From: Oscillospiraceae bacterium
Lineage (GTDB): Bacteria; Bacillota; Clostridia; Oscillospirales; Ruminococcaceae
Assembly (NCBI GenBank): GCA_003531585.1
Contig: DQFX01000039.1
Location: forward strand, 1 to 11,340
DNA: 11,340 nucleotides
Direction: 5' to 3'
Below, in pieces: positions 1 through 6,030 of this stretch (positions are counted from its first letter, which is position 1; each line of letters opens with the position of its first letter). The notes below the pieces were generated by a model. The model worked only from the letters and a program-made list of their open reading frames with translations. It ran no database searches and was not told the DNA's origin. Made by a program: the position numbers and the translations under genes.

Positions 1-93
1 ACTACACCGCTAAATTATAGTTTTCTCTCACAAGCAGCGTTTCGCCTCTAAACAACAATTTGTCATTCGCAAAATAGTCGATACAATCCAACT
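1..93. other. Non-coding or unassigned window edge
   Basis: AT-rich stretch downstream of the zinc-ribbon gene. No convincing gene, hairpin or terminator is seen. On the minus strand one frame stays open across it and ends at a TAG at positions 4-2, but it has no ATG and no ribosome binding site, so it is not called as a gene. Confidence 0.4.
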
Positions 94-873
94 TTATCTC
101 GTAAAAACAGTACTGCGATACCTGAAGTATATAAAATTAAACACGGATACCACAGCAAGAAACGCAACATATACAATAGCGTCCCATGCCGCCGATCCCA
201 TAACACTGCACCAGCGCGATATGTAAACTACCTCAGCCAGAAACCCGGCAAGCGGTATCGCAAAGCAAAGCCACAGCGACCGCCTTCTGAGCTCCGAAAT
301 GCTTATCCAGAGGAACACCTTGGCTCCTGCAGAAATCGTCAGGAATATCCCCATGACCGTATCCATCGTGAACACCTGCGGGAATATCTCGTAGACCCAC
401 GACGCGGCTCCGCCATATCGAAGCCCGCTGAAGAACAGCACCGCGCGTATCGCATCCATCGCAGCCCATGCAAACAGCAGAAAATACATGTTGATCTTCA
501 GCCATTTGATAGTGCAGAACCGCCCGTTAACTCCGATTATGTGACCCATGCGGCTTATTTCAGGCCAGCTTGTTCCGTTCATGTACTCGTCCTCGTAATC
601 CGGGACAAATGTAGTCTGAGTGCGGTTATGCTCCGGTATCAGATCTATCTGCGGATTCTCCTGGCGGTTCACGTTATAAAGCGGCGGCGGAGCTTCCCTT
701 CCTGTCTGCTCGAACGGTTCGCTGTACCCCGGGAGAGTCTCGGCTGGTTCATCGGTTTTGCCAGGGTCTGTGATCTGCGAGGATTCCGCCGGCTGGTTTC
801 CGGTGGAGGCTCCGCAGTAGGTGCAGAATGCAGTGAAGTCGCCTATCTCCCTGCCGCAGTTGTGACATTTCAT
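94..873 (-). CDS. Zinc-ribbon membrane protein of unknown function
   Basis: A 259-residue protein. The N-terminus carries a zinc-ribbon with two CxxC knuckles (Cys3, Cys6, Cys18, Cys21), as in the short zinc_ribbon domains found at the front of many Firmicute membrane proteins. Residues about 25-105 are a polar, Pro/Glu/Gln-rich linker that is probably disordered. The C-terminal half has about four hydrophobic segments (roughly 129-149, 170-192, 199-219 and 231-250), so it is an integral membrane protein with the ribbon probably cytoplasmic. I chose the ATG at 873 because AAGGGGG lies 8 bases upstream; an in-frame ATG 24 bases earlier lacks such a site. It is transcribed divergently from the esterase gene. 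The function is not recognised; the ribbon could bind zinc for protein-protein contact rather than DNA. The reading frame is secure, the role is unknown. Confidence 0.85.
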   Translation of the reverse strand: MKCHNCGREIGDFTAFCTYCGASTGNQPAESSQITDPGKTDEPAETLPGYSEPFEQTGREAPPPLYNVNRQENPQIDLIPEHNRTQTTFVPDYEDEYMNGTSWPEISRMGHIIGVNGRFCTIKWLKINMYFLLFAWAAMDAIRAVLFFSGLRYGGAASWVYEIFPQVFTMDTVMGIFLTISAGAKVFLWISISELRRRSLWLCFAIPLAGFLAEVVYISRWCSVMGSAAWDAIVYVAFLAVVSVFNFIYFRYRSTVFTR

Positions 874-909
874 GGTGTATCCCCCTTTTCCATACAATTA
901 CCCTGTATT

Positions 910-938
910 ATTATAGCATACGAATTTAAATTAGGCAA
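910..938 (-). promoter_or_regulatory. Sigma-A promoter for the zinc-ribbon gene
   Basis: Read on the minus strand, TTGCCT (938-933) and TATAAT (915-910) are separated by 17 bases. The -10 is a perfect consensus and the -35 matches 4 of 6 positions. Transcription would start near 903, giving a leader of about 30 bases that contains the ribosome binding site. Inferred from sequence only. Confidence 0.6.
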
Positions 939-977
939 GTATATTCGGCTTTTTTCTTGCAATGTAACCGATTACTC

Positions 978-1006
978 TTGACATCTCAGCGAATTTTCTG
1001 TATAAT
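978..1006 (+). promoter_or_regulatory. Consensus sigma-A promoter for the esterase gene
   Basis: TTGACA (978-983) and TATAAT (1001-1006) are both perfect consensus hexamers with the ideal 17-base spacer. Transcription would start near 1013, leaving a leader of about 46 bases before the ATG at 1059. No clear operator is seen in the leader, which suggests strong, possibly constitutive expression (inference). Confidence 0.8.
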
Positions 1007-1058
1007 TAAAATAGCGGGCTTTATGTCCGGTATTTTTTGTTTTCAAGGAGAAATTACA

Positions 1059-2363
1059 ATGAAAAAATTTCTTTCGATTTTTACGGCGGCTTCAATGCTG
1101 CTTGCTATGACCGCATGCAGCTCCCCCGCTGACTCCTCGGCTTCCGACAGCTCTTCTGCGGCTGACAGCTCCGCTTCTGCGGCGCAGACTGCGGAAAGTT
1201 CACAGCCCGTTCAGCAGGAAAGCTCCGAAGCAGATGAAAGCTCTGCGGCTTCCACGGTGGAAGCAGACGACGCCCGCACCGACTACGAGAAGATGGTAGA
1301 CCGCTCGCTGCTTTCCGTTGGCGACATGACCAGAATGGCCGACGTGTTCCAGAAAGCCCAGAACGGCGAGGACATCACCGTAGCTTACATAGGCGGCTCC
1401 ATAACCGAAGGCTACAACGCGGGAACCACGGAGTTCTATGCCAAGACCTGCACCGACCTGCTTCAGGGCTACTTCCCGGATATCACTGTTACAGGCGTTA
1501 ACGCAGGCATCAGCGGAACTCCCTCGCTGCTGGGCAACCTTCGCCTCGAGCGCGACGTGCTTTCCGCTGACCCGGACATCGTTTTCGTGGAATTCGCGGT
1601 AAACGACGGGCAGGAGGCTGACTACAAGAACGCATACGAGAGCCTTGTGCGCACCCTGCTCACCCAGGAGAAGGACATCGCGGTAGTTCTGCTGTTCACC
1701 GTACTCGACAGCGGATATACGTGCCAGGAACACATGTCGAAAATAGGCGCGAACTATGACCTGCCGATGATAAGCGTCCACGACAGCGTTTACGAGGAGA
1801 TAGAAGCCGGAAAAATGACATGGCAGGATTACTCCAACGACCAGTCTCACCCGAACGCTTACGGTCACAAGTGCATCACCGACTTCGTTGACAACTACTA
1901 TCAGAAGGTGCTCCCCGTTGTTGCCGAGAATGTCGGCGAGGTCAGCAAGGAGCTTCCCGACCCGGTATTCAGCGCAAAGTATATGAACATGCACTACATG
2001 GACAGCGCAACTATGGACGGCGTGGAACTTGACGGATTCGAGCAGTACGACACCCACGGCAGCTTCCACAACGGCTGGATGTACCGCGGCACCGACGGCG
2101 GCTCGATGAAGTTCACTGTTGACTGCAGCGTGCTCGAGATGGTGTTCAAGGCAAACAACAGCGACAAGTACGGCACAGCCGATATCTACGTTGACGGCGA
2201 AAAGGTAAAGTCCGTGGTTTCTAATATGTCCGACGGCTGGAACAACCCCGTTACCGCTTATCTCATCGACAACGATTCCTCTGCGGAGCATACCGTTGAG
2301 ATTCGCATGGAAGGCGGCGTTACACAGGCGTTCTTCGTGATGGCATTCGGTTACTGCGACTGA
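1059..2363 (+). CDS. Secreted SGNH/GDSL-family esterase lipoprotein
   Basis: A 434-residue protein predicted to act outside the cell as a membrane-anchored hydrolase, most likely an esterase. Residues 1-20 form a lipoprotein signal peptide (MKKF start, hydrophobic core, MTAC with Cys20 as the lipidation site). Residues 21-75 are a Ser/Ala/Glu-rich spacer. The SGNH core spans about 105-285. Block I is GGSITEG with nucleophile Ser114, the Gly motif is near 150-153 (NAGISG), block III contains Asn182 (VNDG), and block V has Asp261 and His264 (DQSHPN). The last 130 residues look beta-rich and may be an accessory or carbohydrate-binding domain; this part is not recognised. The ATG at 1059 is preceded by AAGGAG 8 bases upstream and begins the signal peptide, so longer in-frame extensions are rejected. 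Removal of acetyl groups from plant polysaccharide is plausible for such gut or rumen enzymes, but the substrate is not shown by the sequence. Confidence 0.88.
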   Translation: MKKFLSIFTAASMLLAMTACSSPADSSASDSSSAADSSASAAQTAESSQPVQQESSEADESSAASTVEADDARTDYEKMVDRSLLSVGDMTRMADVFQKAQNGEDITVAYIGGSITEGYNAGTTEFYAKTCTDLLQGYFPDITVTGVNAGISGTPSLLGNLRLERDVLSADPDIVFVEFAVNDGQEADYKNAYESLVRTLLTQEKDIAVVLLFTVLDSGYTCQEHMSKIGANYDLPMISVHDSVYEEIEAGKMTWQDYSNDQSHPNAYGHKCITDFVDNYYQKVLPVVAENVGEVSKELPDPVFSAKYMNMHYMDSATMDGVELDGFEQYDTHGSFHNGWMYRGTDGGSMKFTVDCSVLEMVFKANNSDKYGTADIYVDGEKVKSVVSNMSDGWNNPVTAYLIDNDSSAEHTVEIRMEGGVTQAFFVMAFGYCD

Positions 2364-2380
2364 GCCGAAATCTGAATATC

Positions 2381-2416
2381 AAAACCTCCCGTGGTTTTCA
2401 CCGCGGGAGGTTTTTT
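2381..2416 (+). terminator. Rho-independent terminator after the esterase gene
   Basis: Inverted repeat AAAACCTCCCG (2381-2391) and CGGGAGGTTTT (2404-2414) with a 12-base loop, running into a T tract (2411-2416). It starts 17 bases after the esterase stop codon and separates that gene from the lysis-like cassette. Confidence 0.9.
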
Positions 2417-2456
2417 GCAGTTACATGCAGTAAATCAGGTGTTAATCTTTTCTCAG

Positions 2457-2480
2457 GGCAGAACGCTGCCGGAAAGGAGG
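2457..2480 (+). promoter_or_regulatory. Small hairpin and strong ribosome binding site ahead of the cassette
   Basis: GGCAG (2457-2461) and CTGCC (2466-2470) can form a 5-bp stem with a 4-base loop, directly followed by AAAGGAGG (2473-2480), 8 bases before the ATG at 2489. The ribosome binding site itself is left free by this hairpin. No convincing sigma-A promoter is visible in 2417-2456, only weak matches. Confidence 0.45.
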
Positions 2481-2488
2481 GACATATA

Positions 2489-2722
2489 ATGGACAGCAGC
2501 ATTATCACAGCGATGATCTCGCTGATAGGGACGCTCGGCGGCTCCCTGGGCGGCATACTGGTCAGCTCAAAGCTGACGGCATATCGCCTGGAGCAGCTTG
2601 AAGCCCGGGTAGCCGAGCACAACAACTTTGCAAGAAGAATGCCGGTGATAGAGGAACAGATAAAGGTAATAAATCATCGGCTCGCTGACATTGAAGAGGA
2701 GGAAAAGCACCATGAAAATTGA
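2489..2722 (+). CDS. Small membrane/coiled-coil protein of a holin-endolysin cassette
   Basis: A 77-residue protein with one N-terminal hydrophobic, Gly-rich segment (about residues 5-25). A charged amphipathic stretch follows (about 30-70, ending in an acidic run), which looks like a coiled coil. This layout matches short proteins often found just before holin and amidase genes in Clostridia phages and prophages. It recalls XhlA-type lysis accessory proteins, although those carry the membrane segment at the C-terminus. The start is supported by AGGAGG 8 bases upstream. The 3' end overlaps the holin gene by 11 bases. The function is inferred from position and layout only; it may assist or restrain the holin at the membrane. 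Confidence 0.75.
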   Translation: MDSSIITAMISLIGTLGGSLGGILVSSKLTAYRLEQLEARVAEHNNFARRMPVIEEQIKVINHRLADIEEEEKHHEN

Positions 2723-2933
2723 CTGGAAACGCAAGTTCACAAGCCGCAAGCTCTGGATAGCTGCCGCAGGATTCGTTGCGGGACTTATCGCAGCCTTCGG
2801 AGGAAGCTCAGAAACGGCTGAGACCGTATCCGGCTGCATTCTGAGCGGTGCCGCAGTCGTAGGGTACGTTATCGGAGAAGGCCTTGCCGACAGCGGCAGG
2901 GGAAACGGAGGCGGCGATGGCGATAACTTTTGA
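2712..2933 (+). CDS. Holin-like small membrane protein
   Basis: A 73-residue protein with a basic N-terminus (MKIDWKRKF), two hydrophobic segments (about 14-31 and 38-56) joined by a short polar turn, and a Gly/Asp-rich hydrophilic tail. This is the usual architecture of small phage holins, which assemble in the cytoplasmic membrane and let an endolysin reach the wall. The WKRK-x-TSRKLW opening and the YVIGEGL motif after the second helix resemble Clostridia phage holins as I know them. The ATG at 2712 has AGGAGG (2697-2702) 9 bases upstream; an upstream TTG in frame is less likely. It overlaps the preceding gene by 11 bases and the amidase gene by 17 bases, so translation is probably coupled. 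Confidence 0.8.
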   Translation: MKIDWKRKFTSRKLWIAAAGFVAGLIAAFGGSSETAETVSGCILSGAAVVGYVIGEGLADSGRGNGGGDGDNF

Positions 2934-3594
2934 AGCCTACGCCCGCAGCAGCGGAGCATTCAAGACCCCGCGCCCCATGCCGCAGGGAAGCCCAGTAGGA
3001 ATCATAATCCACTCCACCGGCGCGGACAATCCTAACCTGAAACGCTACGTGAATGCGCCGGAGATATGCGGCGTGAATCCATACAAGAACTACTTCGACC
3101 GCCCGGACAGCAATGTCTGCCCGCACGCAGTCATAGGGAAGGATAAAAACGGAGATGTCAGGGCGGCTAAGCTGCTACCCTGGAACGTCTGCTGCTGGGG
3201 CTGCGGAAATGGCTCCAAAGGAAGCTACAACTACGCTCCGGCGTATATCCAGATAGAAATAGCGGAGGACGCGCTGAACGACCGCGCCTACTTCGAGGAG
3301 GCCTTCGGGCTTGCCGTACAGCTCTGTCAGCGCCTCATGAAGAACTACCCATCGATACTCCCCGAAAACGTGATAAGCCACAAGGAAGCTCATGCACGCG
3401 GGTACGCTTCCAACCACGGCGACCCCGAGCACTGGCTCGCCAGGTTCGGCAAGGACATGAATTGGTTCAGAAGCAGGCTTGAAAGCTCCCGGGTCAGGGT
3501 GAACGCTGAAAAAGTAGTGCCGCGTGAGTCTGCGGCAGAAGTTATATCTCAGCTAAAGGCGCTTGGATTCGCTGCTGCTGTTGAAGAACTGTAA
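2917..3594 (+). CDS. Amidase_2-type endolysin (N-acetylmuramoyl-L-alanine amidase)
   Basis: A 225-residue protein predicted to cut the amide bond between N-acetylmuramic acid and L-alanine in peptidoglycan. It has the zinc-dependent Amidase_2 (T7 lysozyme/PGRP) fold. Probable zinc ligands are His32 (IIIHSTG), His155 (ISHKEAH) and Asp169 (NHGDPEHW); an acidic strand motif IQIEIAED lies near 111-118. The catalytic domain fills about residues 1-190. The last 35 residues (ending KALGFAAAVEEL) form a short alpha/beta-like tail, possibly a reduced wall-binding part. There is no signal peptide, which fits release through the adjacent holin. The start at 2917 follows GGAGG by 5 bases. A Cys-rich loop (VCCWGCGNGSKG, about 91-102) replaces the His/Gly-rich loop I would expect there. 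It could be a phage endolysin or a domesticated wall hydrolase. Confidence 0.88.
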   Translation: MAITFEAYARSSGAFKTPRPMPQGSPVGIIIHSTGADNPNLKRYVNAPEICGVNPYKNYFDRPDSNVCPHAVIGKDKNGDVRAAKLLPWNVCCWGCGNGSKGSYNYAPAYIQIEIAEDALNDRAYFEEAFGLAVQLCQRLMKNYPSILPENVISHKEAHARGYASNHGDPEHWLARFGKDMNWFRSRLESSRVRVNAEKVVPRESAAEVISQLKALGFAAAVEEL

Positions 3595-3598
3595 ATTA

Positions 3599-3629
3599 AA
3601 ATGGGCTGTATCTGATATACAGCCCATTT
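3599..3629. terminator. Bidirectional terminator between the amidase and Nudix genes
   Basis: A perfect 13-bp stem (3599-3611 with 3617-3629) around a 5-base loop lies between two convergent genes. Both flanks are AT-rich: TTTCATTT on the plus strand and TTTTAATTT on the minus strand. It can therefore stop transcription from both sides, ending the amidase cassette and the maltodextrin operon. A second small hairpin (3626-3641, 6-bp stem) overlaps its right edge. Confidence 0.85.
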
Positions 3630-3643
3630 CATTTATGAAATCT

Positions 3644-4120
3644 CTATTTTGAATCGCCGGGGCTTTTCTGAACCATTATCCTTACCGCGCCAGAGGGATT
3701 CCTGACCGCCTCAAACAGGTGCTCCGGATACACAGGCATATCCGGTTCGGAATCCGTATCCAGCCACACCAGGCTTATATCCGGGCTGTCGCAGTGAACT
3801 GCTCCGTAGTCTATTTTCGCGATGTCAAACGGCTTTATCAGGTACAGGTACTCCAGCTCATGATAAAACACACCGTCAACCGTGAAAAACTTCTCGGCTA
3901 TGGAGTACAGCCGGGCAACCTCGGCTTCAACGCCAAGCTCCTCGCGTATCTCGCGCAGGATCGCTTCCTCGGTGGTCTCACCAAGTTTCACTCTGCCGCC
4001 GGTCACCCAGTAAAAGCTGTGGCTGCCGTCCTTTGAAACAAGCACGCGCTTACCGTCTGTTATTACAGCGCCGACCCGCAGGTTGAACTTCCCCTCCGGC
4101 GTTTTGAATGTGCAGTCCAT
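3644..4120 (-). CDS. Nudix hydrolase
   Basis: A 158-residue cytoplasmic protein with a complete Nudix box at residues 42-64. Gly42, Glu48, the REIREELGV core (56-64) and the metal-binding Glu residues are all present. Nudix enzymes cleave nucleoside diphosphates linked to another group, such as ADP-ribose, nucleotide sugars or damaged nucleotides. The length and layout suggest a small single-domain member, but the substrate cannot be read from the sequence. GAGGAGG sits 4 bases upstream of the ATG and overlaps the end of the pullulanase gene, whose stop is only 9 bases away. It is therefore likely the last gene of the maltodextrin operon. Its presence there could reflect a link to nucleotide-sugar (glycogen) metabolism, or it may simply share the transcript. 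Confidence 0.9.
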   Translation of the reverse strand: MDCTFKTPEGKFNLRVGAVITDGKRVLVSKDGSHSFYWVTGGRVKLGETTEEAILREIREELGVEAEVARLYSIAEKFFTVDGVFYHELEYLYLIKPFDIAKIDYGAVHCDSPDISLVWLDTDSEPDMPVYPEHLFEAVRNPSGAVRIMVQKSPGDSK

Positions 4121-4129
4121 ACGCCCTCC

Positions 4130-6016
4130 TCACCGGTACTCCGCAAGAATGATGCCCCTCGGAGCCACGCTCACCGCGCCGTCGGCAATGAACAGCGGAC
4201 GAGTTCCGGCGGTGATATGATCCGCGTATACCATCATGCGCCTTCCGTTTTCGTACTTCAGCGGGTGAGCCGCCGGATTCACTATCAGCAGCAGACCGCC
4301 AAAATCCGCAGCGACCGCGCCGCCCTCCAGCGTTTCAAAGCGTATCTTGCGAATGCTCTCCGCGTCCCTCATGCGGAACTGCGGGAAAAACTTCCTCACC
4401 GCTATCAGGCCGCGGTAATACTCCATCACGCCGCGGCGCAGTGTGACGTCGTTCCACTTTATGGAGTTCACGCTGTCCGGGGAATTATAGCTGTCGTGGA
4501 CAAAGCTGCCGTCCGGAGCGGTCTTGCTGCGCAGTATTTCCTGCCCAGCCTGAATGAACGGAACTCCCTGCGACAGGAATACTATCGCCGCCGCCAGCTT
4601 ATCCGCCGCAATTATTTCCGCGCCGGAAGCCTCCGGCATGGAGCTTCTCAGCTTATCGTAAAGCGTAAGGTTGTCGTGAGCCTCAACGTAATTCACCGAC
4701 TGCTGCGGCTTATCCGTCCAGCACTCCGCGGAAGCCCTGCCGACGTCCTCGCGCCAGACACCGCCGGACATCACCGACTTTATAAGCTCCGCGCGCTCGG
4801 CGGCTTTGCCGTTGACGTAGCCGCAGTCGGCGTCGTAGAAAACAGAGCCTTTCACGCCGTCGCGCAGGTCGTCGGAGAACATCGCGAAATCCGGAAGTTC
4901 CCGGGCGTTCTTCTTCATTGCGCGAAGCTCCTCGGGAAGCGGACAGGATCCTCCCGTCCAGCCCTCGCCGTAGAGTATCACGGAGGGGTTCTCCGCACGG
5001 AGCTCCGCTGCGGCGCGGTTCAGCGCTGCGATATCCAGAAGCCCCATCAGGTCGAACCGGAAGCCGTCAATGTGGTACTCCCGCGCCCAGTAAAGAAGGC
5101 TGTCGGCGATGAAACGACCCGCCATCGCACGCTCGCTCGCGAATTCATTTCCGCATGCGGAGCCGTTCGACAGGCTGCCGTCCGCATTGTGGCGGTAATA
5201 GTACCTCGGGTACGTCTTGTTGAACGGAGAATCCTCCGTAGCGTAAGTGTGGTTGTAAACCACGTCCATTATAATGCCTATGCCCCGCTCATGCGCCGCC
5301 TGGATAAGCTGCTTGAACTCCCTTACCCTTACCTCGCCGTGGTGGGGATCGGTGGAATAGCTGCCCTCGGGAATATTGTAGTTCAGCGGGTCGTAGCCCC
5401 AGTTGAAGCCCGCGTCAGGGTCGCTTTCGTCCACCGACTGATAGTCGGACACCGGCAGCAGGTGGATATGAGTTACCCCCAGCTTCTTTATGTAGTCAAG
5501 ACCGATAGTCTCTCCGAATCCGTTGACCGCCTTCTCGCAGAACGCCCCGAACTTCCCGCGCAGCGTGAAGTTCCCGCTCTCGTCGGAGGAAAAATCCCGG
5601 ACGTGCAGTTCGTATATCACCGCGTCGGTGTAGTCGCCGAGGGCGACCTGCCTGTCACGCTCCCAGCCTTCCGGGTTGGTGGTACGGAGATCAAGAACCA
5701 TTCCGCGCCTGCCGTTTACACCGGCGCTTCTCGCATATATGTCGATAGTTTCAGCGGTGTTTCCATTCCTGGTGAACGCATATGTGTAGTACACCCCGCT
5801 GAGATCGCCGGAAACCTCCGCCTTCCACACGCCGTTCTCGCTGTGCATTTCTTCGGTGCGGAACGGCTCCGGCTCGGAGTCGTCATGGTACAGCCGGAGT
5901 TCCGCGCTCTCGGTCTCCGGCGACCACACCGCGAACCTGGTCGCTTCGGAAGACCAGACCGCGCCAAGCTCGCCGTCGTACGCGTATTCCCTGTCGATAT
6001 TATCAAAGCTGTTCAT
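4130..6016 (-). CDS. pulA: Type I pullulanase (GH13 debranching enzyme), cytoplasmic
   Basis: A 628-residue enzyme that hydrolyses alpha-1,6 branches in pullulan, limit dextrins or imported branched malto-oligosaccharides. An N-terminal CBM48-like domain (about 15-105) precedes a GH13 barrel. Diagnostic motifs are the pullulanase signature NWGYDP (205-210), region I with Asp251 and NHT, region II FRFD with nucleophile Asp322, region III GEGW with acid/base Glu351, and region IV EAHDN with Asp448. A short beta domain closes the protein. There is no signal peptide, so it acts inside the cell after uptake. I prefer the ATG at 6016 because GGAG lies 7 bases upstream. An ATG at 6034 overlaps the amylase stop as ATGA and could also be used, adding six residues. 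The gene lies between the amylase and Nudix genes in the operon. Confidence 0.93.
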   Translation of the reverse strand: MNSFDNIDREYAYDGELGAVWSSEATRFAVWSPETESAELRLYHDDSEPEPFRTEEMHSENGVWKAEVSGDLSGVYYTYAFTRNGNTAETIDIYARSAGVNGRRGMVLDLRTTNPEGWERDRQVALGDYTDAVIYELHVRDFSSDESGNFTLRGKFGAFCEKAVNGFGETIGLDYIKKLGVTHIHLLPVSDYQSVDESDPDAGFNWGYDPLNYNIPEGSYSTDPHHGEVRVREFKQLIQAAHERGIGIIMDVVYNHTYATEDSPFNKTYPRYYYRHNADGSLSNGSACGNEFASERAMAGRFIADSLLYWAREYHIDGFRFDLMGLLDIAALNRAAAELRAENPSVILYGEGWTGGSCPLPEELRAMKKNARELPDFAMFSDDLRDGVKGSVFYDADCGYVNGKAAERAELIKSVMSGGVWREDVGRASAECWTDKPQQSVNYVEAHDNLTLYDKLRSSMPEASGAEIIAADKLAAAIVFLSQGVPFIQAGQEILRSKTAPDGSFVHDSYNSPDSVNSIKWNDVTLRRGVMEYYRGLIAVRKFFPQFRMRDAESIRKIRFETLEGGAVAADFGGLLLIVNPAAHPLKYENGRRMMVYADHITAGTRPLFIADGAVSVAPRGIILAEYR

Positions 6017-6030
6017 ACTTTCACTCCAAA

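Noticed and set aside
2..105. Minus-strand open stretch reading about 30-40 codons, ending at TAG (4-2)
   Set aside because: The peptide looks protein-like, but there is no ATG, no ribosome binding site, and it begins inside the zinc-ribbon gene. It could be a gene remnant; there is too little to call.
1200..2291. Minus-strand open frame (363 codons) opposite the esterase gene
   Set aside because: Val/His/Ala-rich translation without motifs, antisense to a gene with signal peptide, catalytic blocks, promoter and terminator.
2417..2456. Possible promoter for the lysis-like cassette
   Set aside because: Candidate hexamers such as TTGCAG and TTAATC match poorly and at imperfect spacing, so no promoter is called. 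Expression could come from read-through or a non-standard sigma factor.
2364..3640. Annotating this region as a prophage
   Set aside because: Only lysis-type genes are present. No integrase, repressor, structural gene or attachment repeat is visible, so only the cassette is called.
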